Below, piece after piece: positions 25,243 through 35,000 of a stretch of DNA of 64,000 nt (positions are counted from its first letter, which is position 1; each line of letters begins with the position of its first letter). The notes under the pieces were generated by a model that was not told the origin of the DNA, made no database searches, and saw nothing but the letters and a program-made list of their open reading frames with translations. Source of the stretch: Verrucomicrobiaceae bacterium UBA1938 (GTDB taxonomy: Bacteria > Verrucomicrobiota > Verrucomicrobiia > Verrucomicrobiales > Verrucomicrobiaceae); the NCBI GenBank assembly GCA_002336895.1, contig DDFC01000032.1:62001-126000 (forward strand), in the 5' to 3' direction. The position numbers and the translations under genes are program-made.

Positions 25243-26526
25243 TCACTGCGCAACGCAAGGCAGCATCATCGCATCCCGCATGCCGTGGAGGATTTTTTTG
25301 TCCGCCGGACAAACGGTGGCCAGCACACCGCCGAGAGCAGGGTCATTATCCTCCTCCGATGTCGCAAAGTAATACGGGCACAGCCGCACCCGGCTCTGCA
25401 TGGCGCGCGTGACCTGCTTTTCCTCATCCCATGCTGGATGTGAGACCACCCTGGCACGGTGAAACTCCTGAAGCACAAACGGATTGCTCGGGAAACTGGC
25501 CAGCGCCTCATCAATCGCTGTGCCCCACTGCTCATGCGAAAGATCATGGCCAATGAACACGCCGCGCGAGCCCCAGCCACGCTCAGAAAACCCACTGATT
25601 TTCAGCACTAACTGCCGAAGTTTGCCGCCAAAAGATTTCATCTCATGCCAGCTCTGGATGTCGAGCTTGGGCCACACGGCAAAGGGCGGCAGCGGCACAG
25701 GATCAACCACCCAGCCCATGGGAATGCACTGCTGCAGCAGCGCCAGATGTTCGGCACTCAGCACTGATTTCCAATACCCAGCCAGTGTGGGCGACCAGAA
25801 CAGCACCAGCCATAGCTTTTCCTCCAGAAAGGCTTTGATCGGCGGCGTGAAGCTCAGTTCCCCACGCTCCGCCATGCGCAGCATCACATCGGCATTTTCC
25901 ACATTCGCGAGATCGAACAGCTCAAAGAAACGGTAAATGGCTGCACCATTGAGCTCGTAAGGCTCTACCTCCCAGGGCCGCAGCACACGCCGCCCCAGCC
26001 TCTCGGCCAGCCAGCTCATCTCAGGGAGGTAGTCGCCGGATTCACGAGAGATGAGGATGTCCTCACTTGGAAAAGCAGCGGCAAAGCCTTCGATCATTCC
26101 GGCTCCGCCACCAATGACGTCTTGTCCGAGCGCCGCATACGTTTCATTCAGCCACGCCGTCAGACCAATGCCGCCGGGCAGTGAATCCAGCTCTGAAATC
26201 GTCACCCCCGTTTCCGTCAGCACCAGGTCCGGCCGCAGCACTCGCGGCAGGTCATCATGCCAGCGCGGATTCCGACCTAGATCGAGAACACGCTGCGGCT
26301 TGCCCTGATCCAGCAGCTTCGCCACCCAGGGATATGACTCATCAAAGTATAACCGGTTGCACGCCCGCTGAAACGCCCTCAGCGCAGGGCCCAGAGCACG
26401 GATCAGCTCCACGGTCCTCTCATCCAGCGCAAAAGCCTCCGGCGAAAGCACCCATTCCTTCTCTGCAAAAAAGCCCTCCTCCGGAAAGGAGGCGCGGATT
26501 TGGGAGATGTTAGAGACGTCGGACAA
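25243..26526 (-). CDS. Uncharacterised ATP-grasp-like protein
   Basis: 427 residues from a TTG start at 26526, eight bases after the stop of the small membrane gene upstream. The C-terminal half has the look of a (circularly permuted) ATP-grasp domain: 'LVLKISGFSERGWGSRGVFIGHDLSHEQWGTAIDEAL...PFVLQEFH', with Lys, a Gly/Ser-rich loop and the LQE segment. The N-terminal half has 'RVLDLGRNPRWHDDL' and 'RPDLVLTETGVTISELDSLPGGIG'. No nearer family is named; ATP-dependent ligase activity is inference. The upstream frame reaches 26631 but overlaps the small gene. Confidence 0.6.
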   Translation of the reverse strand: MSDVSNISQIRASFPEEGFFAEKEWVLSPEAFALDERTVELIRALGPALRAFQRACNRLYFDESYPWVAKLLDQGKPQRVLDLGRNPRWHDDLPRVLRPDLVLTETGVTISELDSLPGGIGLTAWLNETYAALGQDVIGGGAGMIEGFAAAFPSEDILISRESGDYLPEMSWLAERLGRRVLRPWEVEPYELNGAAIYRFFELFDLANVENADVMLRMAERGELSFTPPIKAFLEEKLWLVLFWSPTLAGYWKSVLSAEHLALLQQCIPMGWVVDPVPLPPFAVWPKLDIQSWHEMKSFGGKLRQLVLKISGFSERGWGSRGVFIGHDLSHEQWGTAIDEALASFPSNPFVLQEFHRARVVSHPAWDEEKQVTRAMQSRVRLCPYYFATSEEDNDPALGGVLATVCPADKKILHGMRDAMMLPCVAQ

Positions 26527-26534
26527 TGCTGAGA

Positions 26535-26762
26535 CTACGGTTTGGTTTGCGCGAGGGAAACGATGATGATCGCACAAAACATCATGATGGAAAAGCTGAT
26601 AAGACTGGCTGTCAAAAACCAAAACAACCATGGATCATATTGGCGCTGAAACACGTTGGCTCTTCCCTGCCACCAATGCTCGATCCGGCCGCGCTTGATA
26701 GCCCTCACAGCCAAACTTAAGAAGTACAGCGGAATCAGCAGGAGCAGCCAACGCCATGACAT
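26535..26762 (-). CDS. Small two-helix membrane protein
   Basis: 75 residues with two hydrophobic helices (about 4-19 and 48-70) joined by a basic loop containing 'RAIKRGRIEHWW'. ATG 26762 chosen over a TTG two codons upstream. It ends eight bases before the ATP-grasp-like gene and begins 21 bases after the end of the alpha-2-macroglobulin gene, so they look like one transcription unit. No family recognised. Confidence 0.55.
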   Translation of the reverse strand: MSWRWLLLLIPLYFLSLAVRAIKRGRIEHWWQGRANVFQRQYDPWLFWFLTASLISFSIMMFCAIIIVSLAQTKP

Positions 26763-26783
26763 AGCCAAAGTGAGCGTCTCATT

Positions 26784-29700
26784 TTACTTCCCCGCCACCT
26801 TCGCATTGCTGGCGGGCAAGGTGCGGATGCGCTGAGTGGGGCTGAGTCCGTATTTCTCAGGCTGGTACATGGCTTCGATCCGCGCAGGCGGGGCGATGGT
26901 GTCTCCTTCAGCGATGACGCGCGCGAGGTATTGCAGGCTGAACTTGCCCTTGGCGGGTGCGAAGTCGGTGAAGAACAGGGCGCGGTCAGTGCGGATCTCG
27001 CGGTGGTCGCAGAACCAGGCCTGGGTGCCGTCAGGGAGTTGGTCCCCCTCGCGCTCGCTCTGGGTGCCGAATTCGGGATTGATGGCTTCGAAGACACCTG
27101 GCAGACCGTCGTCGATGGCGAGATAGCGATCACCACCGCCGATCTCGATTTTCAAAGTGACGACGACCATGTCACCCACACGCAGATCTTCGATTCCAGA
27201 GGTTGAGCCATCCATGTTCAGCTTCTCATAGCTGCGCTCGATGGCGTAGCCTTTGTTCTCGCCAGCGAAGTCGCGCTGTGGCGGGAAGCTGCGTGCCTCG
27301 ATGCGGCCAAAGACCTCCCGCCCAGCAGGCAGCTCGACACTGAGCGGTTTGGAACTCAGCGCCTGATTGAGCGCAAAGTTCAGCCGGGTGCTGGAGAACC
27401 CGCCGGGCAGGTTCATCGGCACGGCCTGGGTGTCCCAATGCGCTGTGGCGGCAAGCGGCTCGCCAGATTTCTTCAGGCTGCGCTCGTAAGCGGCCAGAGC
27501 TGTGAGCGTCCAGGCATTGGTGAAGGTGTTGCCCCATTCACCGCGTCCGTTGCGGGACTGCAATATCGACAGCGCCAGATTTTCCGCATCTTCGGTGAGT
27601 CCGAGGTGGGTGTAGCAGATGAGGCGCAGTGCTTTGTTGGCACCGTTGCCAGCCCAGTGGCTCCAGACGACCGGACGCGGAGCAGTCGCGGTTGCTTTGG
27701 GTTTGGGCTCCGCCTTGGCGGTCTTGGCTTTGCTGTCCGCTTTTGAAGGGGCCGCGTGCTCGACGGGCCTCCAGCCAAGCGTATCCTTGATCTGCTGCTC
27801 GGGTGCATTGGTCAGGCACATGGAGAGAGCCAGATAAAGCCTGGCGATTTCGGGCAGGTGCTCACGTTTGCCAAAAAGCAGGTTCTGGTACGCTGGCTCG
27901 GGCTTGCCAGCCTTGGCGAGGGTGTAGAGCGCCAGGGCGGAGTCAGTGATGTTGTAGAGGTCCTTTTCTTCATCCAAACCGCGCAGTTTTTTGGAAAGGA
28001 ATTCAACGAGCTTGGTGATCGTATCGGCAGGCACATCAGCACCCATGTCTCGTGCACGCAGGAGCATCATGCCGCCATAGGCGCTGCCCCAGAAGCTGGA
28101 CTCCGTGCCACCGGGCCAGTAAGCGAGGCCGCCTTCATCCGTGGTCATTTGCAGGAGCCGGTTCACACCCGCTTGAATGGCCTGCTTGGCCTTGCCTCCA
28201 CCGAGCTGGTCAGGGAAAAGAGTATCGTATTTTCCAAGCGCCAGCCAGGGCATGGTGGAGGAGGTCGTCTGCTCCACGCATCCGTAAGGATAGTGCAGCA
28301 CATAGTCGATGGCGTCCCGCGCTTCATAGAGGCGGCTGTTGCTGATGCCAAGACTCAAGGAGCCTTCGCCCTCAAGCAGGGCGGGATTCACCTCCTTGAT
28401 GAGGTTTTCATTCGGCTGATCAGCCTTGAGCATCGGGTAGCTGACGTAGCGCAGCTCAGGCACCGGATGATTAACTTCGAAGCTCGATTCCGTGCCGTCA
28501 CTGACTGCGGCAGGCCAATCCACGCTACGCACGGTCCATTTCCATTTCGCCGTGCCGAGCTGCACAAACTGCACGGGGAAGGCCGTGGCGGCGGTCTGAC
28601 CGGCCTTGATCTGCAGAGTGACTTTCTGCTGCTTGGCGGTGCCGCCAGCAGGAGCTTTGAGAGAAGCGGGGATGAAGTCGCGCTTTTCCTGGATGAAGCT
28701 GGCGGTGTCATCAAGTTCCAGCATGACCTCCACAGCCCCGGCATTCGGCGTGGTGTTGTGCACGACGGCCTTCACGAGGAACTCATCTCCCAGGCGTGCG
28801 AAGCGCGGCACGGCAGGCTCTATCATGAGGGGCTTGTTGATCTTGAAGGCGGATTCTGCATGCCCGAAACGATCCGCCCCATGCGCGGCCACGGCCATGA
28901 TGCGGTAGCGCGTGAGATTGTCTGGCGCGGTCACACTGGCGGTCAGTCTGCCCTGCCCGTCCGTAGTGCCCGAGGCCAGCCACAGCGGGGTGACGACGAA
29001 GTTTTTACGGATGTCCATGTTGGGGCCGTTGCCTTCGCCATCCCCACCACCGACCACGAAGCCCTTGTTGCCCCGGTCACGTTCTGCGGCTTCCTCTGAG
29101 AGCAGATTGCCGTAGGAGGTGAAGCTGTCCACCGCGAGCGGAAACTCCGCATGGAAATACGCGGAGGGATCAGGCGTCTCGTGCTTCATGAGGCTGAGCA
29201 CGCCTTCATCCACGGCATACAGGGTGACATCTGCCCCCGGCACCACCGCCCCCTTGGCATCGGTGATGGTGGTGGTGATCTTCACTTCTTCTGCAGGTCG
29301 CACCTCATCGCGATCAGGCTTCACCGCGATCTTCAGGTCCTTGGCATCGGACTCCACCTTGAGAGCGCAGTAGCCGATGCGGTATTCCGGCATCTTGTGC
29401 TGTTTGGTGCTGGCGGCAGCTCCACGAATGACAATGACGGAAACAAAGACATTCGGAAACTCATCTTCCCCCAGCGGCACTCGGATGATCGGATTGTCGA
29501 GCGTGAGCTCGGTGACAAACTGGCGGTGCAGCTTGTTGCGCTCCACGGTGACGAGCGCGGTGCCGGCGATCGGCGTTTTGACTACAATGACCGCGTCCTG
29601 ACCGGGCTTGAGCGTGGTCTTCTCGGGCAGCAGGTTCATGCGGTTGCCATCCTCCATCGCCCATGGGAACTCGCTGCCGCCGACTGCATAGAACGGCATG

Positions 29701-32700
29701 CGGGAGATAACCTTGGTGCCCTTGGCGTCCACCGCCTCGGCGGTGACAAAATAAACACCTCCCGCAGCAGGGGTGAACGGGATGCTCACTGAAGGTGCCG
29801 AGCCGGCCGTCAAAGGCTTGAGATCCACGCTCTGTTTCAATTCTTCACGTAAGACAACCTGATCTTTGGTGGTGAATCCACCGCCTGCTGTGGCGATCTT
29901 CAGCGTGTGGTATTCCTGGCGCTCCACCTTGAAATCCACATGCACCGGACCCGCAGCAGGTGCACCTTTCGAGTCAATGGCTACGGCCTCAAGCTGCAGA
30001 GCTTTGCCGACACTGCCGAAATATTCCGGCCCTTTGAGCCCCAGCAGGAAACTGGCACCCGGCACTTCAAATTCGGCCGCAGAGCTGATGGTCTGTTCGT
30101 TGATGTCCGTCACTTCGGCATTCACCCGCACTCGCTGAGGCAGAGCAGCGCGATCTGGCGGCGGCTGTGGCATCTCCAGCGTAGCGGTGCCGTCTTCAGC
30201 CAGGAAGATGTTGCCGTTTACGAACCACTCATTCTCCGCCTCGTCGTTGCTGTTGCCGGAGTAGTCTCCATCGGCATCGCGATCCTGCGCATAGTGAGAC
30301 CAGGCAGGTGCCTCGCCAAAGTGGTAGGCGCTGTAGGCTTCAGGCGGCAGATAGTCGCGCTGGGAGTTGGCGCTCCACTGCACCTTGGCATTGGAAAGGG
30401 CCTTGCCCATGTAATAGTTCGCGCTGAGTGGGAGATGAATGCGGTCAGGCTGAAATCTGACGGCCAGAGTGTCCAGCTTCACCTCAAAGGTGTTGGGCTT
30501 GTAGTCATCGATACGGAAGGACATGCCGCCACCCGAGTCGCTCTGGCTGTTGGGATTGGGCGACTTGAGGTTGATCGAAAGATCATACCACCCCGCCGGC
30601 CCGGTGGGCAGCACCACATCGTCAGCCCAGGCTCCATTCGCGGCAAACTTCACCGGCTTGTCCACGACCACACGATAGCGCGGATCACGAATGACGAGCC
30701 GCACTTCCACTTCAGCAGGATCAAGGCTGAGGTCATCCCCTGAGAGCAGGCGGGTGTGCGCTTTGAAGTGAGCGGTGTCACCTGGCTTGTAGAGCGGACG
30801 GTCGGAAAAAACGAAGGTGCGCCGCTGCGCCTGCCACACGTTTTCATAGGCCTGCGAGATATCGTAAGGAATGGAAATGCCGCCGTCTCCACACTCAATG
30901 ACGGCGCAGTCGCCATTTTTTTCAGCCAGCACAAAGGCCGGCGTGGCACCTGGTGCGGTGGCGATGCCGCTGGCATCGGTGTCACCGTAGCCGATGAGTT
31001 TCAGGTCATTGTCCACGAGCGTGAGCCGCACGCCAGAAACAGGCCGCCCCGTTTCGAGTGAGGTCACAAAAATCATCGATTCGCGACCGTTGCTCTTCTG
31101 CATGATGCCTAGATCAGTGAACTGTACGAGCGTCTGAGTGATGACACCCTTCTCCTCCACACCAGCCGCCGCAGTGCCTTCGAGTTCGATGAACAAAGGC
31201 GCGGCGGGAAAATCTCCCAGCACCTCGCGCCAGTTCAGCTTCAAAATCTCGCTATGGTCGAGGGGCTTGTTGACTGGAAAGCTGCGGTCAAACACCTGCG
31301 TTCCAGGATAAGTGTCGATGGACTGCGTCTTGTAGGCCGCCTTCTGCTTGTCATTGCCGTAGTAGGCGGTGCGATAGGCACGATACAGGTCCAGCGCCTT
31401 CAGCAGCTCAGGGCCATTGAGCCGCTTGGCACGCACACGCACCTGCTTGACATTGGCCGCGCTGAATTCATAGCCCGCATCTCCCTTGGCCAGCTGGGCG
31501 CTGATAAAGGTCGGCGCTGCCAAATATGGCGGGTTGGGAATGAAGGTGACCTCATCTTTGAAATTGGCCTGCAGCGGGAGGTTGTCACCCGAGGTCATCG
31601 CCGCATCGACGGTGACGGTGTACTTCTTGTTCGGCTCAAAGGGGCCTGAGAAACGCAGCGTGCGCCCCAGGATCTCCACCTTCAGTCCTTTGAGCGGGCC
31701 TTCATCCTTGTTGACGACCGAGGCCAGCTTTTGCCCGAGTGATGTGTGCTGAATCGAAACAAAGGGAGCCAGCTTCTGCGCAAATGCAGCCCTCATCTCA
31801 TCGGTGATCTCTCCATCTGAAGGAGGCAGGAGGCGTTTGTTGAAATCGACATCGATATAGTAGTCGTCATCGAACGGCGTGTGTGCACTCACGGAACCGA
31901 CTGCAAAGGGCTTGATCTCGCCGAGCTGGATGTCATCTCCCGTGGCGATCTGATTGGCGCCGGACGTGTTGCTTAGAGTCTGTGCAATGCTCAGCTGCCA
32001 TTTGCCCACGGCCAGCGGTGTTTCTGGCTCCACGATGATGGCGCTCAAACGCGCTGCCTCATCCGCGAGGGAGGGCTTGACCTTCGAAATTTGCTCCGCC
32101 CAGGTGGCCTGTGGTTCACTCCCCATGCGGGTAAAGTCCTTGCCCGTGGCATGACGGATTTTGGCAGCCACAGGCTGCGGCGATGATTCAGAGACAAACT
32201 TGACGTGCTTGACGACCTCGGTGGGAGTCACGCTGTCATTGAACTCAAACAGGAAGCGCGGTGTGCGGTTCTGCGAGCTGTCATCCAGCCAGCGCGGATG
32301 CTGGTCGATGATGCGAAAGCTCGCGCTATTTACAGAGTCGAGCTTGTCTGCCGCGAGCGGCTTGCCAGCCAGGTCTGTAAGACCGGATCGCAGCTTGAAC
32401 TCGTAGCTGCTGGCAAACTTGGGCGCCTGTGTGAGATGATACTGGCCGCTGCGAGTGCTCGTCCACTCAAAGGTGCCGGTCAGTTCCGGCCCGATGACGA
32501 GCGGAGAGACAGGTGCACTTTTGCCGATTTGATCCTTGGCCACCATCGGTGTGGGAAACACGAGCTCGATGGTCGATTCCGGAGCCAGTTCCTCCGGGCT
32601 GATGGTAATGTCCGCATGCAATTCCTGTGCGGGTGGTGTCTTGGAATCAGGGTGCCCTTTGGAGGGAGCCCCATGAGAAGCAGCAACAAACGCCAGCATC

Positions 32701-32738
32701 ATGACTGGCAGCAGCGCGAGGCTGAAAATGGTTTTCAT
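26784..32738 (-). CDS. Bacterial alpha-2-macroglobulin with thioester motif
   Basis: 1984 residues from the ATG at 32738, which begins a signal peptide ('MKTIFSLALLPVMMLAFVAASHGAP'); there is no lipobox Cys, so it is not an obvious lipoprotein. Bacterial A2M is a periplasmic protease trap. Seen: MG-type beta domains with 'RTFVFSDRPLYKPGDTAHFKAHTRLL', the 'TDGQGRLTASVTAPDNLTRYRIMAVA' block, and the thioester site 'YGCVEQTTSSTMPWLALG' with reactive Cys near residue 1487. A Lys/Ala/Pro-rich insertion occurs about residues 1655-1685 within the helical domain after the thioester. The usual partner pbpC (PBP1C) is not adjacent. At 1984 residues it is longer than the E. coli YfhM protein (about 1650). 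Confidence 0.93.
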   Translation of the reverse strand: MKTIFSLALLPVMMLAFVAASHGAPSKGHPDSKTPPAQELHADITISPEELAPESTIELVFPTPMVAKDQIGKSAPVSPLVIGPELTGTFEWTSTRSGQYHLTQAPKFASSYEFKLRSGLTDLAGKPLAADKLDSVNSASFRIIDQHPRWLDDSSQNRTPRFLFEFNDSVTPTEVVKHVKFVSESSPQPVAAKIRHATGKDFTRMGSEPQATWAEQISKVKPSLADEAARLSAIIVEPETPLAVGKWQLSIAQTLSNTSGANQIATGDDIQLGEIKPFAVGSVSAHTPFDDDYYIDVDFNKRLLPPSDGEITDEMRAAFAQKLAPFVSIQHTSLGQKLASVVNKDEGPLKGLKVEILGRTLRFSGPFEPNKKYTVTVDAAMTSGDNLPLQANFKDEVTFIPNPPYLAAPTFISAQLAKGDAGYEFSAANVKQVRVRAKRLNGPELLKALDLYRAYRTAYYGNDKQKAAYKTQSIDTYPGTQVFDRSFPVNKPLDHSEILKLNWREVLGDFPAAPLFIELEGTAAAGVEEKGVITQTLVQFTDLGIMQKSNGRESMIFVTSLETGRPVSGVRLTLVDNDLKLIGYGDTDASGIATAPGATPAFVLAEKNGDCAVIECGDGGISIPYDISQAYENVWQAQRRTFVFSDRPLYKPGDTAHFKAHTRLLSGDDLSLDPAEVEVRLVIRDPRYRVVVDKPVKFAANGAWADDVVLPTGPAGWYDLSINLKSPNPNSQSDSGGGMSFRIDDYKPNTFEVKLDTLAVRFQPDRIHLPLSANYYMGKALSNAKVQWSANSQRDYLPPEAYSAYHFGEAPAWSHYAQDRDADGDYSGNSNDEAENEWFVNGNIFLAEDGTATLEMPQPPPDRAALPQRVRVNAEVTDINEQTISSAAEFEVPGASFLLGLKGPEYFGSVGKALQLEAVAIDSKGAPAAGPVHVDFKVERQEYHTLKIATAGGGFTTKDQVVLREELKQSVDLKPLTAGSAPSVSIPFTPAAGGVYFVTAEAVDAKGTKVISRMPFYAVGGSEFPWAMEDGNRMNLLPEKTTLKPGQDAVIVVKTPIAGTALVTVERNKLHRQFVTELTLDNPIIRVPLGEDEFPNVFVSVIVIRGAAASTKQHKMPEYRIGYCALKVESDAKDLKIAVKPDRDEVRPAEEVKITTTITDAKGAVVPGADVTLYAVDEGVLSLMKHETPDPSAYFHAEFPLAVDSFTSYGNLLSEEAAERDRGNKGFVVGGGDGEGNGPNMDIRKNFVVTPLWLASGTTDGQGRLTASVTAPDNLTRYRIMAVAAHGADRFGHAESAFKINKPLMIEPAVPRFARLGDEFLVKAVVHNTTPNAGAVEVMLELDDTASFIQEKRDFIPASLKAPAGGTAKQQKVTLQIKAGQTAATAFPVQFVQLGTAKWKWTVRSVDWPAAVSDGTESSFEVNHPVPELRYVSYPMLKADQPNENLIKEVNPALLEGEGSLSLGISNSRLYEARDAIDYVLHYPYGCVEQTTSSTMPWLALGKYDTLFPDQLGGGKAKQAIQAGVNRLLQMTTDEGGLAYWPGGTESSFWGSAYGGMMLLRARDMGADVPADTITKLVEFLSKKLRGLDEEKDLYNITDSALALYTLAKAGKPEPAYQNLLFGKREHLPEIARLYLALSMCLTNAPEQQIKDTLGWRPVEHAAPSKADSKAKTAKAEPKPKATATAPRPVVWSHWAGNGANKALRLICYTHLGLTEDAENLALSILQSRNGRGEWGNTFTNAWTLTALAAYERSLKKSGEPLAATAHWDTQAVPMNLPGGFSSTRLNFALNQALSSKPLSVELPAGREVFGRIEARSFPPQRDFAGENKGYAIERSYEKLNMDGSTSGIEDLRVGDMVVVTLKIEIGGGDRYLAIDDGLPGVFEAINPEFGTQSEREGDQLPDGTQAWFCDHREIRTDRALFFTDFAPAKGKFSLQYLARVIAEGDTIAPPARIEAMYQPEKYGLSPTQRIRTLPASNAKVAGK

Positions 32739-32830
32739 GGCGAACGGTGGGTTCGTCCAGAGAGTAGCACTCCGCCTACGGAGGCGAGAATATTTTTGAA
32801 GAGTTTTTGGAAACCGGGAATCCGCTCGCT

Positions 32831-33973
32831 TCAGAGCAATCCCGACGCCTTTTTCCGTGCCCAGGCGTCCGCCTCGATCAGGGCTTCCAGCTGCGGATGC
32901 TCCACGACCTGATGAGCGGTCATGACGCGCTCCACGGTCTGCCAAATGCCGGGGAAGCTGAGCCTGCCGCCTAGAAAAGCATCCACCGCCACCTCATTGG
33001 CCGCATTGAGCACGGCAGGCAGTGTGCCACCGACGGTGCCAGCATGGCGGGCGAGATTGATCGCCGGAAAATCGTCCACCCGGGGGGCCTCAAAATGCAG
33101 CGCGCCCACCTTGGCGAAGTCGAGCGGCTTGAGATTGTTGGGCACTCGGTCGGGCCAGGTGACCGCATACTGGATGGGAAAGCACATGTCGCTGTGGCTG
33201 AGCTGGGCAATGACGCTGTTATCAGCAAACTCGACCATGCTATGCACGATGCTCTGCGGGTGCACGACGACCTCGATCTTGTCCATGGGCACGTCGAAAA
33301 GCCACTTGGCCTCGATCATTTCCAAGCCCTTGTTGAAGAGAGTGGCGCTGTCGATGGTGATCTTGCGCCCCATGGTCCAGGTAGGGTGCTTCAGGGCTTG
33401 AGCCACGGTCACACCGGGAAGCTGATCCGCAGGCAGCTGGCGAAAAGGGCCGCCGCTGGCGGTGAGCAGGATGCGCTGGACGGTGCTATGGCGGTGGCCT
33501 TCCAGGCACTGGAAGATGGCGTTGTGCTCGCTGTCCACGGGCAGGATGTCCACGCCTTTGCGCTTGGCGGCTTCGGTCACTGCCTCTCCTGCCATGACAA
33601 GGATTTCCTTGCTGGCCACGGCCAGGTGCATGCCGCGCTCGATGGCAGCCAGCGCCGGAGCCAGTCCGGCGGTGCCCACGATGGCCACCAGCACCATGCC
33701 GGCATCGGATTCATTCACCAGATCCACCAAGCCCTGCGTGCCGGTGTGGAGGACCACATCAGCAGGGAGCAAGGCACGCGCTTTTTCAGCAGCAGCTGCA
33801 TCCGTCAGGGCCACCTGCTTCACACCAGTCTCGCGTACCTGAGCCACCAGGGACTCGACACTGCTGTTGGCAGCCAGCCCCACGATCTGCATGCGCTCGG
33901 GGATGTCTCGCGCGACCTTGAGGGCGCTGGTGCCGATTGAGCCGGTGGAGCCGAGGAGAAGAACTTTGCGCAT
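32831..33973 (-). CDS. dxr: 1-deoxy-D-xylulose 5-phosphate reductoisomerase
   Basis: 380 residues. Converts DXP to MEP with NADPH, the second MEP-pathway step. Seen: 'LLGSTGSIGTSAL' (NADPH site), 'DSEHNAIFQCL' (metal ligands), 'LTASGGPFR' and 'HPTWTMGRKITIDSATLFNKGLEMIEA' (substrate site), 'VVHPQSIVHSMVEF' (flexible loop). It lies downstream of cdsA with a gap of 18 bases, the usual cdsA-dxr order. The ATG at 33973 fits the family start. Confidence 0.96.
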   Translation of the reverse strand: MRKVLLLGSTGSIGTSALKVARDIPERMQIVGLAANSSVESLVAQVRETGVKQVALTDAAAAEKARALLPADVVLHTGTQGLVDLVNESDAGMVLVAIVGTAGLAPALAAIERGMHLAVASKEILVMAGEAVTEAAKRKGVDILPVDSEHNAIFQCLEGHRHSTVQRILLTASGGPFRQLPADQLPGVTVAQALKHPTWTMGRKITIDSATLFNKGLEMIEAKWLFDVPMDKIEVVVHPQSIVHSMVEFADNSVIAQLSHSDMCFPIQYAVTWPDRVPNNLKPLDFAKVGALHFEAPRVDDFPAINLARHAGTVGGTLPAVLNAANEVAVDAFLGGRLSFPGIWQTVERVMTAHQVVEHPQLEALIEADAWARKKASGLL

Positions 33974-33991
33974 CAGGTCTGCTGCTTTGGC

Positions 33992-34900
33992 TTATCGGGC
34001 GATGGCGGACAAGTAAAAATAAAACACCGGCGCGGTGAAGAGCAGGCTGTCCGTGAGATCCAGGATGCCGCCGATGCCCGGAAGCGTATGCCCGCTGTCC
34101 TTGATGGCCACGCAGCGCTTCAGCACAGACTCCGCCAGATCTCCCGTGACGGCAGTGGCGCAGAGCACAGGAGCCAGCAGCATGCCGTGCATCCAGGTGA
34201 TGGGGGTCAGCTTTTCAGGCATGGTGGCCAGGAGAATGGCGGCAGCGGTGAAGGAGCCAATGAAAGCCCCCACAAAGCCCTCCCAGGACTTCGCCGGGCT
34301 GATGTGCGGGATCATCTTGTGCTTTCCAAACAACACGCCCACCACGTAGGCGCCCATGTCGCTGAATTTCGTGACCATGATGAGGAAGAGCACAAGAAAG
34401 ATGTCCGTGATGCCCTTGCCGTCGGCATGGAAGTACATGAGCCGCACCATGAAGCCGAAGAAGATCACGGTATACACAGTTCCGAAGACTGTGTTGAAGA
34501 TGCGCTGCAGAGTCAGCGTGCCTTCCAGCTGGTGACGGTAGCAGAGGATGAAGGAGCCGTGCACGCTGGCAGTCAGCGCAGCCAGATCAAACTCCATGGG
34601 CGGCGCCTTGTGCTTTGAGGTGGTGTACCATAGTACCACGCCCCAGTACACGATACAGATGACAAAACCCAGCGCATTGAAGGAACGCGCGTGCGGATCA
34701 TTCCTCAGCAGCCGGAAATACTCCACTGCTCCCGCGACACCGAAGAAGCCGGTGATGGCGATGATCAGCCAGGTGTTTTGCCACTGCAAAAAGGCCACGG
34801 TCAGCAGCGTCCACAGCGACAGGGTGCTGAACAAACGGGACGCAAATACTCGACGCTTGCTGGGCGCGGTGGTCGGCGATGCGGCGGCGGTTTCTGACAT
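33992..34900 (-). CDS. cdsA: Phosphatidate cytidylyltransferase
   Basis: 302 residues, integral membrane. Makes CDP-diacylglycerol for phospholipid synthesis. Several hydrophobic helices; signature block 'GDLAESVLKRCVAIKDSGHTLPGIGGILDLTDSLL', in which the usual His after LPG is Ile, and the Arg of DRxD is Leu, while both Asp of the D-x2-D motif are kept. 'KFSDMGAYVVGVLFGKHKMIPHISPAKSWEG' is also typical. ATG at 34900 was preferred over one 21 codons upstream because the extra residues are basic and not conserved. Upstream uppS is absent; the gene is divergent from the LysM protein at 35001. Confidence 0.92.
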   Translation of the reverse strand: MSETAAASPTTAPSKRRVFASRLFSTLSLWTLLTVAFLQWQNTWLIIAITGFFGVAGAVEYFRLLRNDPHARSFNALGFVICIVYWGVVLWYTTSKHKAPPMEFDLAALTASVHGSFILCYRHQLEGTLTLQRIFNTVFGTVYTVIFFGFMVRLMYFHADGKGITDIFLVLFLIMVTKFSDMGAYVVGVLFGKHKMIPHISPAKSWEGFVGAFIGSFTAAAILLATMPEKLTPITWMHGMLLAPVLCATAVTGDLAESVLKRCVAIKDSGHTLPGIGGILDLTDSLLFTAPVFYFYLSAIAR

Positions 34901-35000
34901 GCGGCGGGTTGGGGTGCGCCATTTAGAGCCCATCCAGCGCGGGAGAGCAATGCGATTTCGCATTTGGCTTTCCTTCCCACCCCGTTAATTTTGCACCTTC

